Positions 22,744 to 31,521 of a stretch of 50,436 nucleotides of DNA are shown piece by piece. Positions within the stretch are counted from its first letter, which is position 1. Every line of letters starts with the position of its first letter. A model generated the notes under the pieces. The model worked only from the letters and a program-made list of their open reading frames with translations, was not told the DNA's origin and searched no databases. Location: positions 1-50,436 of IMG/VR virus record IMGVR_UViG_3300047548_000076, one strand, 5' to 3'. The position numbers and the translations under genes are program-made. The stretch comes from a virus.

Positions 22744-25247
22744 TGTCAGAATTTTACACATCAGCCCAACCATGGGGTGACAAGATCCTCGTTCGAGGAT
22801 ACCTCCATGGTCGTCCGTATATGCGTAAGGTAGATTTCTACCCTACGCTTTTTGTCACTTCTAAAGAGCCATCCAAGTATAAGACTCTGGAAGGTCAGTA
22901 TGTTGACGAAATGAAACCTGGAACTATTAAAGAGACCAAGGAGTTCGTCAAGAAGTACGAAGACGTAGTTGGATTCGCAGTTTATGGTAACACCAACTAT
23001 GCCTATCAATATATCAGCGATACCTATCCCGATGACATCAATTGGGATATGGAACAAATCAAAGTATTCACAATCGACATTGAGACTGCCACTGAGTCTG
23101 GTTTCCCAGATATCCGTAGTGCATCCGAAGAGATTCTATTAATCACTGTCAAGGATCTTCAGAAGAAGACTGTCACCACGTTTGGTTATTCACCAACTGG
23201 CGATTCCTACACCAACAAACGTAGCGATGTAACATATCAAGCATACACCAGCGAACTGGCTATGCTGAAAGACTTTATGGTCTGGTGGCAACAAAACTAT
23301 CCAGACATCATCACTGGTTGGAACACTGACTTCTTTGACGTACCATATCTAATCAATCGTATTGGTCGAGAACTGGGTGAGACTTTCGCAAAGAAAATGT
23401 CACCATGGGGTATCATAAACCAGCGAAACACATTCATCAAAGGCAATGAAGAACAGCATTATGATATTTCTGGCATTTCTCAGCTTGATTACCTTGAGTT
23501 GTACAAAAAGTATACCTACACCAAGCAAGAGTCGTACCGACTGGACTATATCGCAGAACAAGAACTAGGCGATAAGAAGAAAGAGAATCCAGGCGAAACC
23601 TTCCGTGACTTCTACACAGACTACTGGCAAGACTTCGTTGACTATAACATTCATGACGTTGAACTTGTAGACCGACTTGAAGACAAGATGCGTCTGCTTG
23701 AACTGCATTTGACTATGGCGTATCAGGCTAAGATTAATCCTGAAGATGTTTACTCTCAGGTTCGTATGTGGGATGCGATTATCTACAATCACCTACGTAA
23801 GAAGAACATCGTCATTCCAATGAAGGTTAGTAATGGTGGTAAGGATACTCAATTCGAAGGTGCGTATGTTAAAGACCCACTGATTGGTCAACACAAGTGG
23901 ATGGTTTCATTCGACTTGAACTCTCTGTATCCTCACTTGATTATGCAGTACAACATCAGCCCAGAAACTCTCACAAGCGAGAAGATTCCTGTGACTGTTG
24001 ATAAACTACTCGCACGTGAGATTGATACATCATACGCAAAGCGTAGAGATCTCTGTCTAACTGCAAACGGCTGGACTTATCGTCGTGATGTAAAAGGTTT
24101 CATGCCTGAGTTGATGGAACAGATGTATGTCAACCGCTCCAAGTTTAAGAAGCAGATGTTGAAGGTTGAACAGGAATATCAAAACGACAAGAGCAAGACT
24201 CACCTGTTGAAAGATATCTCTCGCCTAAACAACCTGCAGATGGCGATGAAGATCGCATTGAACTCTGCTTATGGTGCGATGGGTAATCAATACTTCCGTT
24301 ACTTCGATATTCGTATGGCTGAAGGTATTACCACTTCTGGTCAGTTGTCCATTCGTTGGATGGCGAACAAACTCAATGCCATGCTGAATAAGACTCTCAA
24401 GACAGAGGGTAAAGACTTCGTTGTTGCGATTGACACTGACTCAATCTATCTGACATTGGAAGAATTGGTTGAGAAGGTTGCCAAGGATAAAGACACCGAT
24501 GGTAAGATCAAGTACATGGATCGTATTTGCGAAGAAGTTCTTCAACCATTCATTGATCAGGGTTATCAAGAACTAGCCGATTACATGAATGCATACTCAC
24601 AGAAGATGGTTATGAAGCGAGAAGTTCTTGCCGATAAAGCCATCTGGACTGCGAAGAAGCGTTATGTTATTAACGTCCATAACTCTGAGGGTGTGCAGTA
24701 TGCGAAGCCAAAAGTCAAGGTCATGGGTCTTGAAATGGTTAAGTCATCCACACCTGCAGTTATTCGTGATAAGTTGCGTGACTCATTGCAGGTGATTCTA
24801 CACGGCACTCAAAGTGACCTACATAAGTATGTGATGGACTTCAAGAAAGAGTTTGATAAGATGCCAGTCGAGGATATCGCATTCCCTCGTTCTTGTAATG
24901 GATTAAAGCAGTATGCTGGTTCACCTGTCTATATGAAGGGAACTCCAATCCAAGTTCGTGCTGCATTACTATTCAATCATCACTGCAAGCGTAAAGGTAT
25001 TGAAAACAAATACCAGTCTATTCGTGACGGTGATAAGATTAAATTCGTATATCTACGAACTCCCAACCCCATCCATGAAGATGTGATTGCGTTCACTCAG
25101 GTTCTTCCGCAGGAACTTGGATTGCACGCATACATAGATTACGACAAACAATTTGAGAAGGTTTTCTCTGATGCACTCCAGATTGTTATTGAACCACTGG
25201 GGTGGAAGACAGCAGAAGAATCTTCATTGGAGGATTTCTTTGGGTAA
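22743..25247 (+). CDS. 43: gp43 family B DNA polymerase
   Basis: An 834-residue replicative polymerase with proofreading (T4: 898). Exonuclease motif I is D112-x-E114 (FTIDIET); polymerase motif A DLNSLYPHLIMQYNI begins at D391; motif B KIALNSAYGAMGNQYF follows; motif C DTDS is at 564-567. The C-terminus SSLEDFFG is the expected sliding-clamp-binding tail. ATG 22743 overlaps the previous stop. The gene is intact, with no intron or intein. Confidence 0.98.
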   Translation: MSEFYTSAQPWGDKILVRGYLHGRPYMRKVDFYPTLFVTSKEPSKYKTLEGQYVDEMKPGTIKETKEFVKKYEDVVGFAVYGNTNYAYQYISDTYPDDINWDMEQIKVFTIDIETATESGFPDIRSASEEILLITVKDLQKKTVTTFGYSPTGDSYTNKRSDVTYQAYTSELAMLKDFMVWWQQNYPDIITGWNTDFFDVPYLINRIGRELGETFAKKMSPWGIINQRNTFIKGNEEQHYDISGISQLDYLELYKKYTYTKQESYRLDYIAEQELGDKKKENPGETFRDFYTDYWQDFVDYNIHDVELVDRLEDKMRLLELHLTMAYQAKINPEDVYSQVRMWDAIIYNHLRKKNIVIPMKVSNGGKDTQFEGAYVKDPLIGQHKWMVSFDLNSLYPHLIMQYNISPETLTSEKIPVTVDKLLAREIDTSYAKRRDLCLTANGWTYRRDVKGFMPELMEQMYVNRSKFKKQMLKVEQEYQNDKSKTHLLKDISRLNNLQMAMKIALNSAYGAMGNQYFRYFDIRMAEGITTSGQLSIRWMANKLNAMLNKTLKTEGKDFVVAIDTDSIYLTLEELVEKVAKDKDTDGKIKYMDRICEEVLQPFIDQGYQELADYMNAYSQKMVMKREVLADKAIWTAKKRYVINVHNSEGVQYAKPKVKVMGLEMVKSSTPAVIRDKLRDSLQVILHGTQSDLHKYVMDFKKEFDKMPVEDIAFPRSCNGLKQYAGSPVYMKGTPIQVRAALLFNHHCKRKGIENKYQSIRDGDKIKFVYLRTPNPIHEDVIAFTQVLPQELGLHAYIDYDKQFEKVFSDALQIVIEPLGWKTAEESSLEDFFG

Positions 25248-25848
25248 GTATATTAAAGTATTGGAAACTGGGATTGATGTTTCTGGCATCAAGCAACAGT
25301 TGAGGGAATACGCCAGCGACTGGGGTGCACAAAAGAAAATGCAAGGTGTGCACGATCTAGTTGATGAGTATGGATTCCCAGAAGTTTCCGCAGGGGTGTT
25401 GCAACTCGTTATTGGTGTTGCTCATAATGCAGACGAATACGTTGGTGATAGTGAACTTTGTACTACCACCCCTGCTTTTCAACATCACACAGAGATTCTG
25501 AATATGTTATCCGCACTGGGTTTCAAAAATATCTCTCGTTGTGGCTTCCTATCATTACCAGTTGGTGGTACGGTAGGAACGCATATTGATAAAGGTAGTT
25601 ACTATCTTACAAGAGATCGTTACCATTTATCAATCCAAGGCAAGTATCGCTATCATGTTGGCGATGAAGACATTGTAATTGAACCTGGAATGCTCGTATG
25701 GTTTGATAATAAACAACCGCACGGAACAGAGAATCTTGGAGATGAAACACGCATTACATTTGTGTTCGATGTTAAGAATCCAGAATTAGTTGCCTTGCAG
25801 AACAAAAACGTGTATAATATTACTTCTGATGATAGGAGAATGGAATGA
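25240..25848 (+). CDS. 2OG-Fe(II) oxygenase, aspartyl/asparaginyl hydroxylase-like
   Basis: A 202-residue protein of the double-stranded beta-helix oxygenase type. Iron ligands are readable as HIDKG (His, Asp), then PHGTENLGDETRITFVFDV with the distal His and a 2OG-binding Arg; LSIQGKYRYHVGDEDIVIEPG lies between. The start is unusual: no ATG or GTG fits, but TTG 25240 has GGAGG at 25229-25233 with 6-nt spacing and overlaps the polymerase stop by 8 bases. The substrate is unknown. Confidence 0.78.
   Translation: MGKYIKVLETGIDVSGIKQQLREYASDWGAQKKMQGVHDLVDEYGFPEVSAGVLQLVIGVAHNADEYVGDSELCTTTPAFQHHTEILNMLSALGFKNISRCGFLSLPVGGTVGTHIDKGSYYLTRDRYHLSIQGKYRYHVGDEDIVIEPGMLVWFDNKQPHGTENLGDETRITFVFDVKNPELVALQNKNVYNITSDDRRME
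25790..25818 (+). promoter_or_regulatory. Intragenic sigma70-like promoter before thioredoxin/uvsX
   Basis: TTGCCT (25790-25795), 17-bp spacer, TATAAT (25813-25818), 26 nt before the thioredoxin-like ATG. It has the same design as the intergenic promoters. Confidence 0.6.
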
Positions 25849-26096
25849 AAATATTAAAATTTTACGCTGATTGGTGTGGACCATGTAAAGTCCAATCACA
25901 GATTATTAAGAATGCTGGTGATAAAATTACTACGCCAATTGAAGATGTGAACATTGACGAGAATCTAATGATGGCTCAGAACTTCCAAGTCCGTGGTGTT
26001 CCAACTATGGTACTCGTTGACAAAGACGAGAATGAAATCAAACGTCACGTTGGTGTTATGAAAGAAGACCAACTAATTGAATGGTTGAAAGGTTAA
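25845..26096 (+). CDS. Thioredoxin/glutaredoxin-like protein
   Basis: An 83-residue thioredoxin-fold protein with the active site WCGPCK at residues 10-15 and the cis-proline in RGVPTM. It could be a reductant for the phage ribonucleotide reductase (partly encoded at 48989), as T4 NrdC is. AGGAG at 25834-25838 sets the start, which overlaps the oxygenase stop as ATGA. Confidence 0.92.
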   Translation: MKILKFYADWCGPCKVQSQIIKNAGDKITTPIEDVNIDENLMMAQNFQVRGVPTMVLVDKDENEIKRHVGVMKEDQLIEWLKG

Positions 26097-26097
26097 C

Positions 26098-27159
26098 ATG
26101 AGTCTATTAGAAAAACTCCGCAAGAATACAACTATCAAGGACACCTCTGTCCTTGCAACATCAAAGTTCTTCACTAAGAAGGACATGATTGCCACTAGCA
26201 TTCCAGTGATCAACGTAGCACTATCTGGTCGTCTGGACGGTGGATTAACTCCAGGTCTTACAATGTGGGCTGGACCATCGAAGCATTTCAAAACTGCTTT
26301 CAGTCTGTTGATGGCTAAGGCATACTTGGACAAATACGAAGATGCTGTTATTCTATTCTACGATTCTGAGTTTGGTACTCCACAGTCTTATTTTGATGCA
26401 TTTGGCATTTCTACCGATCGTGTGGTGCACACTCCTGTTACTGATGTGGAACAACTCAAATTCGACATCATGCAACAACTTAACGGAATCGAGCGTGGCG
26501 ACAAGATTATGATTGTCATTGACTCCATCGGTAACTTGGCTTCTAAGAAAGAAGTTGAAGATGCCTTGGATCAAAAGTCTGTTGCTGATATGTCACGTGC
26601 GAAGCAGATGAAGAGTCTGTTCCGTATGGTTACACCTCACCTAACTCTCAAGGACATTCCTTGCGTAGTTGTTAATCATACATACAAAGAAATTGGTATG
26701 TTCCCTAAAGATATCGTTGGTGGTGGTACTGGTTCGTATTACTCAGCTGATAACATCTTCATCCTTGGTCGTCAACAAGAGAAAGATGGTACTGAAGTCA
26801 CTGGTTACAACTTTATCATCAACGTAGAAAAGTCACGTTATGTCAAAGAAAAATCTAAAATCCCTGTTAGCGTATCTTTTGATGGCGGTATTAGCCGTTG
26901 GTCTGGCTTGCTCGATCTCGCTCTTGAGTCTGGGCATGTGATCAAACCTAAGAATGGTTGGTATCAAAAGGTAGGTGAAGAAAAGAACTACCGTGAGAAG
27001 GATACTGAAACCAAAGACTTCTGGATGCCTATCCTAATGGACAAGACATTCTATGATTTCGTTAAGAACAAATACTCAATCGGTCAAGTTGATATGGTTA
27101 AGTCTGACGATCTTGACAAAGCATTAAATGATTTGGACTTTGAAGATGACGAAGAATAA
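26098..27159 (+). CDS. uvsX: UvsX recombinase (RecA family)
   Basis: A 353-residue strand-exchange ATPase (T4: 391). The P-loop reads GPSKHFKTA (59-67), with the GPSK form typical of UvsX. VILFYDSEFGTP, VIDSIGNLASKKE, CVVVNHTY and GGGTGSYYSAD match T4 blocks closely. The acidic C-terminus (LDFEDDEE) is also a UvsX trait. It drives recombination-dependent replication with gp46/47. Confidence 0.97.
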   Translation: MSLLEKLRKNTTIKDTSVLATSKFFTKKDMIATSIPVINVALSGRLDGGLTPGLTMWAGPSKHFKTAFSLLMAKAYLDKYEDAVILFYDSEFGTPQSYFDAFGISTDRVVHTPVTDVEQLKFDIMQQLNGIERGDKIMIVIDSIGNLASKKEVEDALDQKSVADMSRAKQMKSLFRMVTPHLTLKDIPCVVVNHTYKEIGMFPKDIVGGGTGSYYSADNIFILGRQQEKDGTEVTGYNFIINVEKSRYVKEKSKIPVSVSFDGGISRWSGLLDLALESGHVIKPKNGWYQKVGEEKNYREKDTETKDFWMPILMDKTFYDFVKNKYSIGQVDMVKSDDLDKALNDLDFEDDEE

Positions 27160-27481
27160 TCTACCAATTCAAATTATGGAGAGTCGTAGCAACGGCATGG
27201 AAGCAGTAAAGTTGCTCGATCCTCCATTTGATGGTATAATCTATACCTATGGTAAGGTTTCATTGGATGTGGATGAAGAGAATGACAAGGTTAATCTTGC
27301 ATTCGAATATGAGATTATTGACTATGCTGGTAAGGCTATGTCAGACATGAAACCATTTGAAACCTACATAGGTAAGATACTTGAAGAATTGATTCATCAA
27401 GGTATTGAAGAAAATAGTATTACATACACAGGCGGAATTGATGAGAATAGAACAGAAGATTCTAGCGAATCTGATTCATGA
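27146..27481 (+). CDS. Protein at the gp40 position (head vertex assembly chaperone candidate)
   Basis: A 111-residue acidic protein between uvsX and the helicase gene, where T4 has gene 40. Sequence: IQIMESRSNGMEAVKLLDP, DGIIYTYGKVSLDVDEEND, then ILEELIHQGIEENSITYTGG. The gp40 identity rests mostly on position. ATG 27146 lies inside the uvsX end; ATG 27176 is a possible shorter start. The gene overlaps the helicase start by 41 bases. Confidence 0.6.
   Translation: MTKNNLPIQIMESRSNGMEAVKLLDPPFDGIIYTYGKVSLDVDEENDKVNLAFEYEIIDYAGKAMSDMKPFETYIGKILEELIHQGIEENSITYTGGIDENRTEDSSESDS
27212..27240 (+). promoter_or_regulatory. Possible intragenic promoter before the helicase
   Basis: TTGCTC (27212-27217), 17-bp spacer ending GATGG, TATAAT (27235-27240). 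It is the weakest of the intragenic set and 200 nt upstream of the helicase start. Confidence 0.35.
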
Positions 27482-28829
27482 TGAGCATTATTGTCGAAAA
27501 GTTATTCCATTCATCAAGAAAGAATATTTTGCAGACAAGAAAGAATCCGTAGTTGCAGCAGAGATTGTAAAGTTTTTCAACGCATACAACAAGCCAGCAA
27601 CCAAAGAGGTTCTGCAGATTGAAGTTTCTAATCGTAATGATTTGACAGACAAAGAACTGGGTGAAGTTCAATCCTTCATCTCCAGTTTGTCACAAGAACC
27701 AGTTAATGAAGACTGGATGTTACAGAACACTGAGAAGTTCTGTAAAGACCGAGCAGTTTATAACGCAATCCTTAACTCCATCTCTATCATTGATGGTAGA
27801 GATAAACAACACACACAAGATGCTATTCCTTCTATCCTATCTGATGCTCTTGCCGTTTCTTTTGATAGTCACGTTGGTCACGACTACATTGAAGACCACT
27901 TGTCACGATTCGACTTCTACCATCGTGTCGAGGAGAAGATTTCTTTCGACTTGGATATGTTCAACAAAATCACCAAAGGTGGATTGAGCAAGAAAACTCT
28001 GAACATCGCACTGGCTGGTACTGGTGTTGGTAAATCGTTGTTCATGTGTCACGTTGCTGGCTCATGTTTGAATCAGGGTAAAAATGTATTATACATAACT
28101 ATGGAAATGGCAGAAGAGCGAATCGCAGAACGTATTGATGCGAACTTGCTAAACCTGACCATGGACGAGTTGAAGGTAATTGATAAGGATATCTACGAGA
28201 ATCGTATTAGTAAGATTTCTAAGAAGACTCAGGGTAAACTTATCATTAAAGAATATCCAACTGCTGGTGCTCATGCAGGTCACTTCCGTGCCTTGCTTGA
28301 AGAATTGAAGATGAAACGAGAGTTTAAACCAGACATTATCTTCATTGACTATCTCAACATTTGTGCTAGTCAGCGAATGAAACAAGGTGGCTCTGTAAAC
28401 TCTTATACATATGTAAAGGCAATCGCAGAAGAACTTCGTGGTCTTGCCGTTGAGTATAATGTGCCTATCGTATCGGCTACACAAACGACACGTGGTGGTT
28501 ATACCAATAGCGATCCAGGTTTGGAAGATACTTCTGAATCATTCGGTCTTCCAGCGACAGCCGACTTTATGTTTGCACTAGTGAGCAATGAAGAGTTGGA
28601 AGGTTTGAACCAGATTATTGTTAAACAATTAAAGAATCGTTATAACGACCCAAGTTTCTATAAGCGTTTTGTGGTCGGAATTGACAGAGCGAAGATGAAA
28701 CTGTATGATGTTGAAGCATCTGCTCAAGAAGGTTTGACTGATGCTGGGCAAGACGATGAACCAATGTTTGATAAATCAGCATTTGGTCGCAGACAAAGAA
28801 CAGAATCATTCGAAGGATTTAAGTTTTAA
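27441..28829 (+). CDS. 41: gp41 replicative DNA helicase (DnaB family)
   Basis: A 462-residue hexameric helicase (T4: 475). Walker A GTGVGKS is at 193-199, Walker B IIFIDYLN has D303, and VSATQTTRGGYTNSDPGLED is the typical later block. ATG 27441 has GGCGGA upstream; the ORF extends further 5' but without a ribosome site. It pairs with the gp61 primase encoded at 46541. Confidence 0.95.
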   Translation: MRIEQKILANLIHDEHYCRKVIPFIKKEYFADKKESVVAAEIVKFFNAYNKPATKEVLQIEVSNRNDLTDKELGEVQSFISSLSQEPVNEDWMLQNTEKFCKDRAVYNAILNSISIIDGRDKQHTQDAIPSILSDALAVSFDSHVGHDYIEDHLSRFDFYHRVEEKISFDLDMFNKITKGGLSKKTLNIALAGTGVGKSLFMCHVAGSCLNQGKNVLYITMEMAEERIAERIDANLLNLTMDELKVIDKDIYENRISKISKKTQGKLIIKEYPTAGAHAGHFRALLEELKMKREFKPDIIFIDYLNICASQRMKQGGSVNSYTYVKAIAEELRGLAVEYNVPIVSATQTTRGGYTNSDPGLEDTSESFGLPATADFMFALVSNEELEGLNQIIVKQLKNRYNDPSFYKRFVVGIDRAKMKLYDVEASAQEGLTDAGQDDEPMFDKSAFGRRQRTESFEGFKF

Positions 28830-28839
28830 GGAGAAAGAA

Positions 28840-30213
28840 ATGTCTATTGACACTGGAAGAAATGTTATTGTGAAGGTGCTTGACCAAGCAGAGGTTACAC
28901 CTCGTCCAGATTTGGTCGGCACTTGGTTGGATGAGCGTCATTATCATACGCTAGTTGAATACGATATGGATCTATATCTACCACCTAAATGTGCGATGGA
29001 TATGACCAACGACTGCGCAAAAGAATGTAATGGTTGCGATAAAGGTCTTGACGAACATAATATTGTTTTCAAGTTCCGTAAGAACTACTTCTCTGACGAG
29101 ATGGTTAAGTCAGCCTACGAAGGACTTCGTGATGCTGCACAGGAAACTCAGAACCGTGGAACTGCAGCTGGACCACGTGAAGGTAAATTAGGCAATCGTG
29201 AATGGGTTACTTCTTATCAGTGGGATGTTATTGACGCATTCAAAGATAACAAGGCTAACCTAATGGGTGAAGATCCAATCACTGCCATTCAGAAGAAGTA
29301 TGAAGGTGGTCGTGCTGACATTCCTAGCAATCGTGCACAGGTCTGGTCAATTGAGCGTGTTCGTGATGCAGCATTTGACTTTGATAAGTGGGTTGAAGAA
29401 ACTCGTAAACTAGAACCACATGCACAGGCTGACGAAGCAGAGTGGGTTGAAACAGAACTAATCTGTAAGACTACTTACGCTAACTCTGTGTTGTCTGGTA
29501 TCGCTGGTTGGTACGATCGTTATCCACGTATCCCATTTGGTCGTGCAACTTCTTACACTGAACAAAACCCAGAGAAGTTTGCCAAGTCATATCCTTATCT
29601 AAAGCATCTTGCTGAAGCGTTCAAGGAAATGTTACCATGGCGTTATGGTAATCAGATGCGTGCAGCAAGTAAAGTTGATAAGCGTTTCCTAGTACCAGAC
29701 ACTCCATTTTCAACTATTACTGTTAATCGTAACTTTAGAACGGCTGCTCACTATGACCCTGCGAACATGGAAGATGGTTTTGCTAATATCTGTGTGTTTA
29801 GTAACTCTGATAACTATAGGGGTGCTTATTTGGTGTTCCCTGAAATTGGTTATGCTGTAAACATCCGTCCAGGAGATCTACTGTTCGTTAACAACATGGC
29901 AGGTCTACACGGAAACACCGAGTTGATTCTTGACGACCCAAATGCTGAACGTATCTCTATCATTGCGTTCTTCCACGAAGGTATGTTGACACTTGGTTCT
30001 TGGGAGTATGAACAGACTCGTAAGGCATATGTTGAACACTGTAAGAATGATGTGAACCATCCTTACTATCGTCCACGTTTCAATGGTGTGTATCCAGGAA
30101 TGTGGGAAAGCCAAGAATGGTACAACTTCTGTGAAGCAAAACTTGGTCGTGCAGAACTTCTAAAGATGCATCCAGAAGCAGATAAAAACTCATTAGAGGA
30201 GTTCTTCGGATAA
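28840..30213 (+). CDS. TET/JBP-like 2OG-Fe(II) DNA base dioxygenase
   Basis: A 457-residue protein. The C-terminal oxygenase has the TET/JBP pattern: TITVNRNFRTAAHYD gives the iron ligands H304 and D306, IRPGDLLFVNNMAGLHGN gives the distal H357, and ERISIIAFFHEGM gives 2OG-binding R371. JBP proteins share the NRNFRTA-H-D and G-L-FP-----V--RPGD layout. Known members hydroxylate thymine or 5-methylcytosine in DNA. The N-terminal half has Cys pairs (C--EC-GC, residues about 51-66) that may bind zinc. The extreme C-terminus, NSLEEFFG, looks like the polymerase clamp tail. AAGGAGAAAGAA precedes the ATG; it is followed by TAATG coupling. Confidence 0.82.
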   Translation: MSIDTGRNVIVKVLDQAEVTPRPDLVGTWLDERHYHTLVEYDMDLYLPPKCAMDMTNDCAKECNGCDKGLDEHNIVFKFRKNYFSDEMVKSAYEGLRDAAQETQNRGTAAGPREGKLGNREWVTSYQWDVIDAFKDNKANLMGEDPITAIQKKYEGGRADIPSNRAQVWSIERVRDAAFDFDKWVEETRKLEPHAQADEAEWVETELICKTTYANSVLSGIAGWYDRYPRIPFGRATSYTEQNPEKFAKSYPYLKHLAEAFKEMLPWRYGNQMRAASKVDKRFLVPDTPFSTITVNRNFRTAAHYDPANMEDGFANICVFSNSDNYRGAYLVFPEIGYAVNIRPGDLLFVNNMAGLHGNTELILDDPNAERISIIAFFHEGMLTLGSWEYEQTRKAYVEHCKNDVNHPYYRPRFNGVYPGMWESQEWYNFCEAKLGRAELLKMHPEADKNSLEEFFG

Positions 30214-30893
30214 TGTGTGGTGTTGTAGGAGCAATCCTTATTGAACCCTCGAAAGAGGATTTGTTAATGCTTAATCGTGTTTTCCTCGAATCACAAATTC
30301 GAGGGAAGCATGCAACAGGAGTCGCCTATGTTAAAGGAGGTGAGTTGCACATAGATAAGCGACCCGTGCCAGCTGAGGAATTCCCGTTCAACTTCGCAGA
30401 ATATGTGAATGAAGATGGGAACCTCTATCTAATTGGACACTGCCGTTACAGCACTTCTGATTTAGAATACAATCAACCACTTGGTAATAATAAAACAGCA
30501 ATTGTTCATAATGGGGTAATCACTCAGGAACTACCAGAGAACTGGAACAAGATTTACGGTTACGATTGTATCACAAAGAATGACAGTGAGTTAGTTCTGC
30601 ATTCTGACGACCCACTACGAGAGTTTTCTCATATGTCTATGGGTGTTTGCAAACTAACCACTGATAAGAAGTTGCAACTTTATCGCAACGGCAAGCGACC
30701 ATTATACTTGTCTTCCATTCCTAATGGGTGTATAATTACTTCTACATCGGATATTGCCAACCGTGCAAAGGTTGGTGGTGCACCTGTGGAAGTTCTAATG
30801 AATCATTATATTACATTTGATGAGCAACTTGCAATGTTAATCGAAAGAGTCGATATTGCAGATGCCGTGGATTATCAACATGCTATTCGTTAA
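30213..30893 (+). CDS. Class II glutamine amidotransferase (Ntn hydrolase)
   Basis: A 226-residue glutaminase-type domain with N-terminal nucleophile Cys2 (MCGVVGAIL). Other class II motifs: RGKHATGVA, GHCRYST (glutamine-binding Arg), VHNGVI and a NDSE acidic motif. There is no synthetase domain attached, so it must donate ammonia to a partner. In the modification cluster it could amidate a base or a base-linked carboxylate. It overlaps the TET/JBP gene as TAATG. Confidence 0.85.
   Translation: MCGVVGAILIEPSKEDLLMLNRVFLESQIRGKHATGVAYVKGGELHIDKRPVPAEEFPFNFAEYVNEDGNLYLIGHCRYSTSDLEYNQPLGNNKTAIVHNGVITQELPENWNKIYGYDCITKNDSELVLHSDDPLREFSHMSMGVCKLTTDKKLQLYRNGKRPLYLSSIPNGCIITSTSDIANRAKVGGAPVEVLMNHYITFDEQLAMLIERVDIADAVDYQHAIR
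30708..30736 (+). promoter_or_regulatory. Intragenic sigma70-like promoter in the amidotransferase gene
   Basis: TTGTCT (30708-30713), 17-bp spacer ending GGGTG, TATAAT (30731-30736). It would serve the acetyltransferase-like and transferase genes downstream. Confidence 0.5.
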
Positions 30894-31521
30894 TTCAACG
30901 AGAGTTGAAGAGTTAATTAAACAGAGTCCAGCTGGTAAGAACACCAAGTTCTTATCGGCTGCACACTCATTGTGGTATCGCTTTAAGAATTATGAGAAAG
31001 CACCACCAATGGCATTTGAAGATAACGGTGAAATTGTTTGCTTAATTTTTGCTACTTTTAATCGGGATGGATATGCAAATCTCTACGAAATTGTTACTCT
31101 GGAAGGAAAGGAAGGCAAGGGATATGCGTCGAAGTGCTGGGATGCTTGGATCAAGTATGCCTGCGAAGAACGTAAAACTCAACGACTCAAAATCTCCTGC
31201 ACCCCAAGTTCAGTCAGCTGGCACTACAGAAACGGACTCATCTGGTGGGCAGTAGATCCTACTGGTTCACTCCGCTCTGATCAACCACTCTTCCCAACTA
31301 GAGCAGAACAAATTGCTTATCGTGATAATGCGATAGTTAATCCTCAGTCTGCTTTGCCACCATATAAAGCACGTGATCAATTCCGCAAGGAAGGGTTAGA
31401 CAATTACAAGTGGGGTGATAAAAAGAAAGCCAAGACACAAGCAGCAATTGACGCTGTTGGTAAAGCATGGCTTCGTGATGCACTGATGGAACAACCATCA
31501 CTAGAAGAATTCTTAAGATAA
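30880..31521 (+). CDS. GNAT-like acetyltransferase in modification cluster
   Basis: A 213-residue GNAT-like protein. The acetyl-CoA loop reads EGKEGKGYA (75-83), followed by WIKYACEERKTQRLKISC and a WHYRNGLIWW segment. The C-terminal 60 residues are basic and end in PSLEEFLR, a second clamp-tail-like peptide. Starts at 30856 (TTG), 30862 and 30880 are possible; none has a strong ribosome site, and 30880 gives the most family-like N-terminus. GNAT proteins recur in phage thymidine-hypermodification pathways, where some act on base side chains. Confidence 0.75.
   Translation: MLFVNSTRVEELIKQSPAGKNTKFLSAAHSLWYRFKNYEKAPPMAFEDNGEIVCLIFATFNRDGYANLYEIVTLEGKEGKGYASKCWDAWIKYACEERKTQRLKISCTPSSVSWHYRNGLIWWAVDPTGSLRSDQPLFPTRAEQIAYRDNAIVNPQSALPPYKARDQFRKEGLDNYKWGDKKKAKTQAAIDAVGKAWLRDALMEQPSLEEFLR

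Noticed and set aside
30856-30879. Upstream starts TTG 30856 and ATG 30862 for the GNAT-like gene
   Set aside because: No ribosome site and added residues are out of character; ATG 30880 preferred, though its site is also weak.
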